Below, piece after piece: positions 35,919-49,084 of a stretch of DNA of 64,000 bases (positions within the stretch are counted from its first letter, which is position 1; each line of letters opens with the position of its first letter). The translations under genes were made by a program, and so were the position numbers. The notes beneath the pieces were generated by a model that did no database searches, was not told the DNA's origin, and saw only the letters and a program-made list of their open reading frames with translations. The DNA lies in assembly GCF_020080835.1 (NCBI RefSeq), contig NC_058159.1, positions 31,657,525-31,721,524 of the forward strand, in the 5' to 3' direction. Source of the stretch: Cotesia glomerata. Its lineage: Eukaryota > Arthropoda > Insecta > Hymenoptera > Braconidae.

Positions 35919-37707
35919 ATGTTTTTTTCAAAGACAATTAAAGCGGCATTTGAAAAATTATTCAATGCAAAACAACAAACTGTGAAAGGTGTACAATCAA
36001 TATTTTTTCGCAGTGGATTTATATTTATAGGCTCAGTAGTCGCTGTTTGGATATCAATATTTCTTTATACAGCATTTTACTATGCATACATGCCAAATAT
36101 GCAACACATACGTCCTGTTCACTTTGAATTTGAGTGAGTATTAATGTTCTCTGCATCTTTATAGAAATTATCATGGTAATCATGGATTCTGTAGCAACAG
36201 TTACCATAACAATGATTACTATTATTCTATTGGCTACATTTATTATTAGAAACATCATTACAATTTTAATTTAATTGTTAATATTATTAAAGTTAACAGT
36301 CACTTGACAATTTTTTAATTTTATTTAACAAAAAAATTTGTTCGAAAAATTTTTTTTTAAATTCCTACATGTTAATTATTTCTGCTAATTTAAGTTAATA
36401 TAAAACAATTGGATCTTTTAAGTATTTTAATTATTAAAATGCGGTATTAAAATTACTCTTATTTCATTACAAATATTAAATTGATGTTTAATTGCACTAA
36501 ACATTTGGTTCATTTAATTATAACTCATTATTAAATTTTAACCAAGCGTAAATTTATCAATTAGTTTTAAATAATTTAAAAATTTTTTTTATAGTAAAAT
36601 AAATTAAATTTTTTATCAGTTCATGTGAAAAATTAAAAGGACCATGCGGATGGCCGTCAGCATTTGTACGATTTACAAAAAAACAGCAATTTTTGATGGT
36701 TGGCCAGCCATATAAAATAAATTTATACTTAGAAATGCCAGAATCAACAACGAATAAAGAATTAGGTAAAAGAAAATCTAAATTAAAGAGAAATTTTTTT
36801 TAAAATCAAATAAATTTATTTATTTATTTATTTAGGAATGTTTATGGTGTGCTCAAGCCTACATACTCACAATCACGGTATCGTTGATAAGTCTTGTAGA
36901 CCTACGATGTTACACTATCGAAGTACATTACTCCATTATCTTACGACACTGGCATTTTCGCCAATGCTAATTTTTGGCGCTCGCGAAGAAAAACAAAACA
37001 TTATGTTGGAATTGTATCGGAATTTTGAAGAAGACCAAGTAAGTTTATTTTATATAACTTTGCGCCGTCAATCAATTTAAAAATTCTTTTCGCGAGATTC
37101 AAAAAAACAGAACTGAGTTTTCTAAAATTACTACTCATTGAATACATTATAAATTTGTTGAAACATCTATTATTAACTGATGTTTGAATCTTTAATACAG
37201 AATCATCCAGTTACGTCAATTTCTATTGAAATACAATCAAAATTCATTGAATTTTACTCAGCTACTATTGAAATCCATGCTCATTTATACGGATTGAGAT
37301 ATCTAATGTTCCATTGGCCAATATTGACAGCCATAATCGGAATCACGACCAACTTATTCTTTATATCGCTTATATTTATACTGTCGTACTTGCATTTTAC
37401 ATATGAAGAAGATCTCCAAGATGAACAGTTTAGTTATGAAAAAGGTCAAATTGAAAAGAGCACCCACAAAAATAGCACTGACTGTAAATATTAACCAATC
37501 TTTATAAAAAACAATCAATAAATAAATATTGAATTGAATCAATAAAATATTAATTTTATTTTAGTATCTTCAGAGTCATCTTCCATAGAAGACGCCTCGT
37601 TACTCGATGATCTCATTAAAAGCAGCGATGAATCCAATAAATTAGAATTAAATTTACCTGAAGACAAATCGCGGTATATTGAAGAAATTAAATCAAAATC
37701 AAAGTGA
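35919..37707 (+). CDS. Seipin: Seipin, ER lipid-droplet assembly protein
   Basis: Five exons join in phase: 35919-36133, 36620-36765, 36836-37038, 37201-37483 and 37565-37707. They give 329 residues. The N-terminal cytosolic helix is short. The first membrane span is at ~33-57 (GFIFIGSVVAVWISIFLYTA). The conserved lumenal domain follows, with HIRPVHFEF, PYKINLYLEMPES, MFMVCSSL, SCRPTMLHYRSTLLH, GAREEKQNIMLELY and IEIQSKFIEFYSA. The second span (~227-254) comes right after the seipin signature GLRYLMFHWP. The C-terminal cytosolic tail is acidic and Ser-rich. Seipin forms ring oligomers in the ER membrane at ER-lipid droplet contacts, organising triglyceride nucleation and droplet growth. The length is near the fly and human proteins (roughly 370-400), the difference being in the variable tails. 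The chosen ATG follows an A-rich leader (AAAAAAATG) and is the first in frame with the membrane helix. Confidence 0.96.
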
Positions 37708-37934
37708 AGTTATTCACTTCCGTGGATTTATAATGCATGCATGCATATGGGTAAGATAGACACCGATCTAATTAAGTTTTATACTTTCAACGAAAACGTA
37801 ATGTCTGGGTGATTAAATATTTATTGTTAATTTTTTTTTAGTTGATATCTATAAAATTATTTCGAAGATTAGTTAAATATGAATTTTTTGGTTAGTTAAT
37901 ACCTTTAAAATATTTTTTAGTAATGTGGTTAAAT

Positions 37935-37940
37935 AATAAA
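37935..37940 (+). terminator. Candidate poly(A) signal for seipin
   Basis: AATAAA about 230 bp after the seipin stop codon, with a second copy at about 37982. The 3' UTR between contains an ATGCATGCATGCAT palindromic tract near 37733. Confidence 0.45.
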
Positions 37941-40900
37941 CCGAAAGAAAATTTTTTTTTTTTGTCGTGTTAAAAGAAAATAATAAATACGTGTGTAGGG
38001 TTATTTTTTCAGAGAAAGTAGAAAATGAAATATGCGTGAGTCATGCATTAAAAATATTTGTTGAGTAAACAGAGTGCAAATAGTTTCGTGGAAAAAGAAT
38101 TAAAAATAAAAATAACATACAACATAATGTAATACAGCATAGACATTACGTAATACGATATTTACGAAAAATAATTTTTAAAAAAATGATTTGCTATATT
38201 TATGAATTTATTATTTATTATGAAATTAAAAGGCGGTATTAAAGTATGAGTACATATATATATATATATATATTTGTAAAACGACACAAAGCCAGGTGTA
38301 CAAGGGGCTTACGTACTTGATAATATTCCCCACTTTTATCATCTACTCAGAAAGGTCGTTCAAGAGCAACGCTACGCCAGCAAGAGGCTGTATCTTATGT
38401 TGAAATACATTATATAGGTATATAGATGTATACGTAGAGAAAGAGAGGAAAAATGAAGATTGGATAAATAAAAGCAGAAGAGAATAACCTAACCGGTTAT
38501 GCTGGTATCCACCCCATTTATCGTCATTGCAATTCAAAGAAAGAGTGCGAATAATTCGTAGGGCTTTATTCTTTTTTATTCTCTTTTTCATGGCCTCGTA
38601 TTACCCGAGATTCAGACAGGTGTTGTCTGTACCGCCCATGCTGTTAAGAGATTTCTATACAAATAATAACAGTTAACTTTTAACTTTTAAATACACACAC
38701 ACACACACACACAGTATATACATAAAACTTAATAAATTTATATAATACAATATATTTTTAATTTTATATTTTATTTATGTTCCAGTACTCTTCCATTTAC
38801 GCTAAAATTTTTACTTTACTTTGTACGCAAATTTATTTTTATTTTTATTTTATTTCCTTTTATCATGCAAACATATATTACTGCAATCGATACATCAAAT
38901 CAACAAAGCTCACGGTGTTAACGTTTGATTACCTTATTTTTTCTTTTCCTCGTAACTGAGCTACTACTCTATACACTAAAATAGAAATCTCGGAAAAAAA
39001 TTACCCGCCAGAAATTAGATTTCTATTCTACACAAAAGAGTTTATTTTATTTTATTTTTTTTTATTAATTTCAAAAGTTTAAGAAATTGTTATACTGCAA
39101 GATACATAATAAATAATAAGTATGTATAACTTGTCAGTTAGTTTTACTTTTAACTTAAACAGCCATTGTGGTTGGGAAAATTCATCTGGTAAACTTAAAC
39201 TTTTGAGAATTTTGTTTCAGTTAGTCATGAATATTACACAAGTAAAATTTAGATTTAATTTAAAAGCTAAATATAGTAAATTTAATTATATTCAATCCAC
39301 AGTATCTTGTAAATTTTATTAGTTTAATTTTTATTAAATTATAATTAACTTATTGATGAAAAAAATGAATTATTTTACCAAAAATAACATTTTTAACGAG
39401 TTTTTAAAGGTCAAAAAGTTGTTTGCTAAAAAAATAAAAGTAAAAAAACTTTAGTTAATTTTGGAAAGTATTATATTTATATAGATGAAAAACGAAATTA
39501 AACTCGAGAAACAGTATTATCTATAAGTACCAAAGTACTCTGATAGGAAACTTTAGCTATTAAAATATAAAATATATAAAGTATATATATATATATATAT
39601 ATCTATATAAATGACATTTAAAGACAATGATGGTAAATCAAAAAACTTTTTTTTGTTATCGAAAACATTTGAGAGAAAAGACATTGTTTTTGTTCGTAGG
39701 ATATTGACCGAGTTTTATTGAGGGTTTATATATGTATATACATATATACATCGATAAATATAACAGTGAACTTTATTTCACAAGCTCGTATCGAAAAGAC
39801 AATGCCCAAGGAGTTAGACAATAAACGCCGAGAGTCTGTATCTATCAATAGTAAGTTTTATGGCATTATCGAGTACATCCACTGTATACAAAATTGACAA
39901 AAGGAAAAAACAAAAAAAAAAAAAAATCTCTAAATTTCTATTCGGCACACAGCTGTTGAGAATTTTCTGAAAAGGTGTTGAGGGATGTCTAAAGTTACAA
40001 TAGGCAGATAAAAATTAAAGCTCACAGGAAAAAAAAGTAGTGAATAAATATTAAAAAAAGAGAGTTCGGCTAAAGTGATAATTACAGGGGGCAAACTTGT
40101 TTAAAATTGAACCAGCATTAAATTAATTGTGTCACTCGAATTCATCCCCGGCTTTTCTTGCTCTCATTTTCCTCTTGTTCTCGACTGTACTCTATAGAAG
40201 TAATTATCAGACTCTTATTCTGCGGGTACCAATTCATTCGGCTCGGCTTCAGCTTCTCGTTCCAGTATAAAAATCTTCTTCATCCCACCAACAATTCCTT
40301 TTATTCTTCATTATTTAAAAAAGAAATAAACTTTTAAATTCATTACAGAAAAATCTACCCTTTCTTTTTGTTTCAAGAGCTTTTGCGAAAGATAAAAGAA
40401 CTTTAATGGTACCTAGTTCTATGTATAATAAATTTTTAATCGCCAATAAAAATATTTATATCTCTTTTTACTAATTTAATATTATTACCAATAAAAAATA
40501 TTGTGGAAAATTATTTTATTAAAATAATTTAATATTTTACGAAATAATTTTATTTTTCCGAAATTATCCATTATTTATTAGCTAATGCGCGTTATCTCTT
40601 AACTTGATTTTTGTGGATATTACATGCTTTTAATACCAGAAATAAATTAAAAGATTTTGATAAATAAAAAATAAAAATTAAAATATTTTCCTAAAATAAA
40701 ATTGATAGTGGTAATAACTTGTAATGATCAGAGATGACAGTGTGACATTGGAGTGTAGAACAAGAAAGAAAACGAGGGAACAAAGTAAGTTGGGAGTCAC
40801 TGGCTCGTAAGCGTGGCCCCGGATTCCTGGACCGGTTAGGTAGGCAACCAGCAGCCGTCCCTCCTATGGGAGTCTGTATTTCCTCTGAGTTATCCCCTCC

Positions 40901-41353
40901 CGGAGGAGGGAACGCGAACGTAAACGTAAATGCGAACGCGAACGCTAACACTAACGCGGGCGGTAGGTAACCTGACTTGTCTTCTCTCTTCCTATCCGCA
41001 ACATATCTTCTGTCCTTTGTTGTTATTATTATTATTATTATTGTTGTGGTACATCCGTGATCCTTTGGTGGTGTCTTTCTCAGTCTCGAAACCTCAATCC
41101 AGCTTCCATACTCTATTTAGTGCTGCTCTTCCAGTTAAACTCATCTCTCTCTTGATCATTTGATCTCTTGCTCCCTCTTATTGGGGGGCTCAGAGTACAT
41201 ACGCTCTACCTGAAGCCACACGACAGGTGCCAGCGGCGTACGCAACAAAATAATGAGCGACGATATTTATAGAAGTCAGTTCAAGTAACTCTCAGCTCAC
41301 ACACACTCTCTTAACCAACCAACCAACCAACCACACAACAGGTAAACCAATAC
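37941..41353. other. Noncoding stretch downstream of seipin
   Basis: No recognised complete gene. Contents are (TA)n near 38255 and 39585, a (CA)n patch near 38693, an 11-bp inverted repeat AATAGAAATCT/AGATTTCTATT (38980-39027) and a GC-richer block at 40780-40970 with a GCGAAC/GTAAAC-type repeat. A weak minus-strand exon candidate ending near 40884 is described under findings. Confidence 0.45.
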
Positions 41354-41469
41354 CTGAAAGACCTGCATCGAGTCTGATCCTGACAATCTTTTGTGCTGCC
41401 TCACTTCCAAGAGCTTCAGAGGTGTGTAGAGCTAAAGTCTCCTCGATGGCGCTTTGATCATTAAAATCA
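41354..41469 (-). CDS. Internal coding exon of an unidentified minus-strand gene
   Basis: On the minus strand, the acceptor TTTTTTACAG at 41470-41479 and the donor CAG|GTATTG at 41353 bound 116 nt. Only one frame is open; the other two contain stops. It reads DFNDQSAIEETLALHTSEAL and continues GSEAAQKIVRIRLDAGLS. It starts needing one base to complete a codon and ends in phase 1. Codon use and composition are clearly unlike the AT-rich flanks. The start phase matches the end phase of the 24-nt microexon at 51552-51575, about 10 kb upstream on this strand, so the two probably belong to one gene. I do not recognise the protein. The segment is predicted helical and charged, with no membrane span. 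Confidence 0.7.
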
Positions 41470-44400
41470 CTGTAAAAAATATATAGTAGCCACTAAAATT
41501 CCCCCGGGACTGTTAAATATAACTATTTTTTTTTTATTTTTTAGACTGTGGTCAGCTCACTGAGAGTTGCTGCCTGCTCTTGACAATTCTTGCGGTTTCT
41601 CTTTATTTCGTTTATCGGGCGACCAAACCGAAAACCTGAACCCCAGTCCAAACTCAAACTTGAACATAACAGGTTCAGTTGGTCCGAGAATCGAATAGGC
41701 AGACTAGAGGCTCACTCTGCTCTTACTGATTTTGTATCTTTATTTGTTTCCTTCTCTTGTTAATTCTCTCTATCAGATATCGGCTGCGTCAATGTGTTAT
41801 TTACTTAATAATAACATGACCGTCTAACCGGGCAACGACGAGTTTCAGGTGGGGTAACTCGAGAAGATCGTCCTTCGGTATCCAGTTTTACTCTGGCCTC
41901 AAACTCCTCATTATTATTTATTTTTTACTTTTAAAAGTATACTCCCTACTTTTGTTTATTATTTACTTTTATAATTATATTATTAAATTAAAATTTAATA
42001 CATATTTATTTATATATTAAAGGCACTTGAATATTAAAAATTAAATGCTGAGTAAATGTTTGATGGAAAGATTTTTTTTATTAACTAAAAGTATAAATTT
42101 AATTTAATCACAAAGGAAAAAAAAAGTAATTCCCAGAAAAAGAGAGCAAAATTCAATTAAACTTTTATATTGAAAATCACGATTTTGTAATACATATAGA
42201 ATAGATTTAATTTTCTAGCGAAATATATATATTAAATATTAGAAGTAGCCCTAAATAGTGTGATAGGTATGACGTAAATGTAAGGTGAAAAAGAGTAGAG
42301 CAAATACATAGAAAGAGAGATAGTATGAAAAAGACTGATATTCTATAGAGGATTTCTGTATGCTCATTCCCCTTGAGATCGCCGCCTACCGATTAGATCC
42401 TATCACCAAATCATGTTTTTGCGAGCAAACACTTTTGAGTGTCTATGTATATATGTGGTGGTATTCCCAGTACGGAACCTCCTATCCCTTTTTATGCACA
42501 ATTTTACGTGCTAGTGAGCCCTCTTGTACATTTTACGAGTATATACCATACCAAAGATAATATCTTTTAAATAAACGTTTGCTTGCTCATCTTTCAAACA
42601 ACCGCACCATTATAATTCATATATATATATCATCCCTATGACGTATTTCATTTTTATATTTCTTCAATTGTGTTTAATCACTTTAAATCCTCTCACTTTT
42701 CAACCGAATTTATTTTCTATATATTTACAATATTATTAATCCAATACGGCTTCGGTTCAATTAAAAGTTGTTGTAGTCTGAGAGATCCTCGAGGGTTTCA
42801 GGAAAACCGGCCATTAATTTCTTTAAACGAGAACAAAGGGTACACTTGGATATGCTTCCTGTCGTTCTTTTTTTAATAATATATCCTCAACTCTTGGTGT
42901 TTTTAGTTCTCAATGTGTGTGTTAGTGTAAGTATAAGTGTAAGTGTGTTGAGAGCCTTGGTAGTAAAGGTGTAGAGCGTTCTTATACTTTAATACCCATC
43001 AGCGCAGCTTCTCTACCTGGATAGTGGTGTTGGCGTGGCGCTCTCGAGAACTTTACGTAAAAATATCATTGAAGATGTAATGGTAATGGTAATGGGAGAA
43101 GCTACCAACAGATACATCCACACATTAGATGTTACATATTACATAGGCAGGCAAGAGAGGATAGAAGGTACAGAGGCTGTTGCTGCTGTATTATATTACA
43201 GCTACAACCTGCCCAGCCCGAGGGCTCGTTTGTTCTCTCTTATTCACTCAGCTTACGGTAGCAACCCGGTCTCTGCTCTCTATTACACTTACACCAGCCC
43301 GAAACCCAGTGAGTGACGTACAACCGAATAAATCCGCATATACTCTTGAACCCAAATTAAAATCGGATAATCTAAATCCTGGATTGAACAGAAACTCTGC
43401 ATGAATTCACTCAACTGCCAGCAAAAGTTACAACTCTAACTATTTTTAACTACTCCAGACAGATTCTCGGTTAACAATTTATTAATTTAACCTTAACCGC
43501 TTTACTCTATCAATGATTATCGATCGAATATTGTTGATTTACTATTTAAAGACACGGTGGTGCATGATAAAAAATTGATCTCATGCAGTCGAGTAGAAAG
43601 TCCAGGAGAAAGTCAGACCTTGAGACATCGCTCACAAATAATTAATGTAATAATATTATTATGCAATAGCTGGTCGCTTTATAATTCAAGGATCGCTTAT
43701 TTAAATTTAAATTTACAGTTGTTAAATTCATAAAACCGAGGAATGTATAAAAAATTAATAAAATTATGAAGCTCGGAGTTATTCGAGCTGTTAAGCTTCC
43801 TGTGATTTTCCTCTCTCTAACTTTTAAAAGTTATTCTTTTGTTCCGGATAATTTAATTAAACAGCCGTTGAATTAATGTTTAACAATATTTAAAGATAAA
43901 TAATTGAATAAACTTGACAGAAATAGTAATAATAATAATTATAAAATAGAGAGATAAATGTGCGTATTAGGTTGCCGCGAAATAGTAACCGCATTAAAAT
44001 TCACGGGAAGTTGTTGAAGGGGTAGCCCGGTGAACTATGGGCAAGCTGTTGCGAGTCTAGTTCTCTAGTTCACACCAGCACATCGACACTCGGAAGTACA
44101 AGTGTCTGTACAAATTCTCTATCGTCTATTTTATTTCATATACATTTATATATATACACAATACAGAATAAGGTTGTATTTCTTTGTCTTGGCGTATGCC
44201 TCCATGGTTTGAAGTAGCTCCCAACCCTCAACCACCCTCTTTTCAACTACGCTTGACATTTAATTCCTCTCGAGTACCTTCGAAATCCATTAAAATCTCA
44301 GGGGACCAGTCACCAGGTATGTTCACTGCAATGTCTCTTTACTTTTATACCTCCCTCTCTCTTTAGTTATCTCATTCTGATTCTCTTGCTCCTTTACTCA

Positions 44401-45621
44401 CAAACATACGTCGTCTCTTCTTTCCTCATGAACATGAACATGAACGTGAACATGAACACACGTACTCTGCCGCGTTAACATATGACAATGACATATGAGA
44501 CTTTCAAAACCCATGTTGTGGTGGCTCTTATAACTTTTTTTGCTTATTTAGATATTTTATTTCCCAAAATAAATCCTTCAGACTAAACTAAATTAGTAAA
44601 AACAATTATATTTGTTGGTTTTAAAAAAAAAGTTGATGCTATTATTCGACAAAAACAAACTATTTCGCTTGAAAGAATTTGTTATTTTTATTTATCAAGT
44701 AAAATTACTTTAATGATCTTAATTAAACACAAATATATATTATATATCGATACGGGATAATAGGTGGGGTTTTGAACGAGCAGTTTGTAATCGACATACC
44801 AGCAAGAAATACGTTAAAGATGTTTGTTGCAGTCCACAACTAAACCGGATTTCACTAGCTAAGAAAGGAAGTTGGTTGTCGAGCAACCTCAGCCACTGGT
44901 TAACTGCTCAACTGGTATTAGGCATTAGGCATAGTTCGTCAACCGACTCAACATTTTCCTGGATTGTTATTAACTCAGAGATGTGCCAAATCGAGCAGTA
45001 CTTAGTACTACACTCGAGCAAAAAATAATACTATTAAAAACATTTATATTCTTGATAATTATTGAGAATATATTTTTTCGCTTAATTTAAAGAATTGATT
45101 GAGTTTATCAAAGTAATTTTAACTTTATTCAAATAAATCTGTATTCATTTGATTTATGATTAAAAAAAAAACTAATAAATGTTGATTTTTATTATATTTT
45201 TTAAATAAAGCATATTCAAAATAAAAGGTATCTCTATAATTTATTATCAAATCGATGGATTATATAATAAAATAAAGAAAGTAATATAATATTTGATTAT
45301 GATGAAAAGATAAACATATATGAGAATGGACTTTAGCTCTCGTAGAGAGGTTTATTAACTGTCGACAGTCCAATTCCACCTCAACGAGCTGAACACAATT
45401 GTGCAATCTCACAATCAACTCGGCGGTCTAATTTTCCCCAAATAACGTGACGTGCGCTACCAGTTCCTCATGTATTCCCCCGATAACAAGTATTTGTTCA
45501 ACCGTATACATCATCTGGCGAACGTACATACACACACATGTATATCATCAGATATATATGTATATCATTATCATTATTGTTTTTATTGTACAAAGAGAAT
45601 AAGAGAGTAGCGGAGGCTGAA

Positions 45622-45658
45622 GCTGGGAGCTGGGAGCTGGGAGCTGGGAGCTGGGAGC
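45622..45658. repeat. GAGCTGG heptamer minisatellite
   Basis: About five head-to-tail copies of a GGGAGCT unit in a GC-richer patch. Confidence 0.85.
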
Positions 45659-46383
45659 AAAGCATCGACCTCATCATGTCCGATGAGCAGGTGGCTGCTC
45701 AGACTCCAATATAACCAGTGTCTGTATATTATACCGAGAGAAAGATAAAAAACAAAGAGCTACACACTGTATACGTGTACATATACTGTCGAGTTTATTT
45801 CGACGATTAGTTCTGGACCGAAAGCACCTTGAGGGCTATTATAATCCAGCGGAGAGTGGATACGAGGAGAAAGATCCAAAGCTTTTCTCTTGTTCTCTTT
45901 GCCACTTGATAGACGCAGACACTAACGATTGAGCAGAGTGGTAGAGCTGGGCTGAAACTAGTCAGCCGGTTCCGCAAGCTAAGCGGTCAGATATCTATCG
46001 TGTGAACTCCTATATAATATTGTGTTTGTTTCTTTGGATAGGAAGCGTACCCGTACCAGTATCCCCACACAACAACATACAGCAACAGCAACATCAGCAT
46101 CAGCATCGCCAACACACAGACAAACGTTGGGTTATCCTGGCCACGCGCAATGCATTCACTAGCTGGTGAGCATCCAAGTAAAGGTAGACGTCCGCGACCT
46201 TGATGCGCGTGGTCCTCGCGTGCCCGAGCTCGCCCGAAGCTCCGCGGAGCCACCCGAGCAAGAGGAACGCTCTCTACCCAAGAAAACAACTCTCGAGCCT
46301 GGAGCCCTGGGGGATCTTAAGCCCCATCGACCTCTTCTTTTCATCTTCTTATTCTTCTTATTCTTATCCTGGCAACTCGGCTA

Positions 46384-46441
46384 CCACCACTACCACCACC
46401 ACCACCACCACCACCACCACCACCACCACCACCACCACCAA
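46384..46441. repeat. (CAC)n microsatellite
   Basis: About 18 units of CAC. Depending on frame it reads as poly-His, poly-Thr or (other strand) poly-Gly, giving false overlapping open frames on both strands. Confidence 0.95.
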
Positions 46442-47933
46442 CCGCTAGATGTCTATGTCGCAATACTTTATTTCTTCGATTTGCAGCACTTGTTCCTTTC
46501 CCACTCCAATTCTCATTCTCGTTCCTTTTACTTGTGAAACTGGACCCCAGATGATGTTGATGATTCTCTCTATCCAACCTGGATTACAATACTACCGTGC
46601 AAGTGCGTGGATGTATAGGTGTAGGCTACACGGAAGCCAGGGGCATCAGCACCATCTAACCACTACCTAACCGCCAGATCTTTCTTCAATCTTCCATCTT
46701 CTATCTTCTTCTTCTTCTTCTTCTTCTTGGCAGCCCGCTCCTGACTAATACTACTTAAAATTGCTGTAATATATACGTGTAGGAAACGGACCGGTATTTG
46801 AGTCCGCAACATTAACTTACTGCGGACTAGTGTTTATATATATATATATATCTATGTACTCTGTATATGTGTGTAATTTAGCCGCGTCTCTCAACCCGAT
46901 CATAGACACGCTCCAGTGAACAGGTCGTTGACGGTTCGATCGATTTCTTCGTGCTGGTGGAAATGTTCGTCGCGTTTGTTGGATTGCAAGCTATATATAT
47001 ATATGTATATATAATGATGGCTGTTGTTTGCAACAATACCTTGTCCTTGTAATACCTCTCTCTTGTCGCATTGTCTGGTGTATCACGGATCACGGCGACA
47101 ACGCGTGTTTATTTACAAGATCAATGCGTGTATGCCAAGAATTAAGTACCGATGTTCTCCACTAAACTTCTGTCCTATGAATATTCCGATTTACTCTTGT
47201 TTATTTATATATATATATATATACATATACATGTATGTTCAGTTCACTGATGTTCTTTGGTATGGTTTAAAATAAAAACTCTATACAACTTAATTTATAA
47301 TCCTTTTACTTCTCTGATGGCTGTTTGCAAAAGGATAAGAAGAAATTAAGAAAGTTGTTTTAAGCTGACGAAAGAAGACTACTAATATTATACCGAGTGG
47401 TTGTATACTTTTAAGCTGATTTTAAAAGATTAGACCGTATTAACTATTTACCAGACATCATTTTGGAATGTTTAATACGGCTACTCATCCTAATCTGGCA
47501 ATCATAAATTTCTACTATTAAAATTAATCTTATAAAAGATAATTAATTAATTTATTTAAAAAATATTAAAATGTTACTAATAGAAATAAATGAAACAAAA
47601 ATAAAAGGAGTAAAAAGAGAAAAACAATGGTAGATCTAAGACTGAAAAGCTCTAAAGCTCTTGAAACTCTTGTGAGCCAGCTCTTGGTAAAATAATTGAT
47701 CTGTTCTAGACTTCTACATGTGTATAATAGGATAAAGCTCTCAACATTAATTATTAAACAATGAAAAGTAAGAGAAATTATTAATAATTAACAATTAATA
47801 ATTTAAAAAGAACAAATAAATAGAAAGCTGTAAAAGGAAATTAAGGAAGAAGAAATGAGGGATGATTTGAGCAATTAAGAGTAGCAATTGGAAGTTACTT
47901 GAAACGAGTTGAATCGTGACGTGATGATAGATC

Positions 47934-47968
<35 letters not shown>

Positions 47969-49039
47969 TAATAAAAAAAGAAGAAATAATGTCAGAATGA
48001 GGGACATTCGACGGCAATTACGCGGTGACGAGAAAGAGAAACTGACGATTGAATTGAAAGAACCCGCGATTTTCCACTCGTCGGCAATATAACGAGGCAT
48101 AGAGGACGACGAAGCGAATCATACCACCAGCAGCAGCATTTTCCCGCGGGCCAGACAATGTGAAAGAGTAAAAATGCTGACGGTGACATTATTGCTGGTA
48201 CTGCTACTGCTTCTAGTTTTGCTTCTGGTTCTGCTATGACGTTATACCCCAAAGTAGTCATCGCTGAGCACTCAATTTCTCTCTTTACTCGGTTTGTCCC
48301 CTCATAATAATATCTTAAAGTACAGCGATGTTAAATCATCCTTTCGTTCCTCAGTACTCGCAATTCGCAATTCGCAATTCGCAACTCACAACTCGCTACT
48401 CATTTCTTCTTTCTCGGGTTTTTAAAGTAATCTTTGAATTTATTTCGTTTCTTCGACAAAAACAACAACCACCTAAATAGTGTAATGACAGTAACGCAGT
48501 AAGTACCTTTTAAAAAAAAAAAAAAAAAACATGAAATAAAATCAAAAAACAATGAAATAAGAGGATCTATGAGTGTCTTACGATGCTCACCGAGCGTAAA
48601 AGAATTTACGTTTGCTGAAAGTGCCCGCGGCAATTTTACGGAACGTCAAGAGTGCAGGCCCGTGTGTCCAACTCACTGTTCCGTTCCGCTTCGAATCGCA
48701 TTACACGCCCGGGTTGGTTCTATTGTAACAAAACACGCAATCACACTGCTCCTGCTCCTGCTCTCGCTCCTTTGCATCCTTATTCTTAATCTCCGTCTGG
48801 GTAGCTCATTTCAACTTCTATTCTTGACAATTTAATCTTTTTTATCCTGCGTAGGTAAATTAAGTGACAATGAAAGAATGAAAGACACCTTTGTTTAACT
48901 GGGCATTAAAAAAGTAAAAGTCATTATCGGTAATTTATAATATAAAGGATAATGAACGGCTAAATAAAAAATAAATACTGAGGTATTTATTCATAAGAAT
49001 AATTGTCAAGCTATTGAGGTATAAAATAAAGGACATGCA

Positions 49040-49040
49040 T

Positions 49041-49083
<43 letters not shown>

Positions 49084-49084
49084 T
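49040..49084. repeat. (TTTA)n microsatellite
   Basis: About 11 perfect tetranucleotide units. A similar tract lies near 55408-55440. Confidence 0.95.

Noticed and set aside
38592..38628. Exon-like minus-strand segment with acceptor TTAACAG and donor CGG|GTAATA
   Set aside because: Its open phase does not fit the 116-nt exon upstream, and the segment is too short to judge alone.
46166..46537. 123-codon plus-strand frame with a hydrophobic stretch and poly-His
   Set aside because: It starts at GTG, the His run is only the (CAC)n repeat, and overlapping frames on both strands are equally open. No domain is recognisable.
48000..48261. 89-codon minus-strand frame in a GC-richer block
   Set aside because: It has an ATG, but no domain, no clear splice sites and Ser-rich low complexity. 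It was kept out of the gene list.
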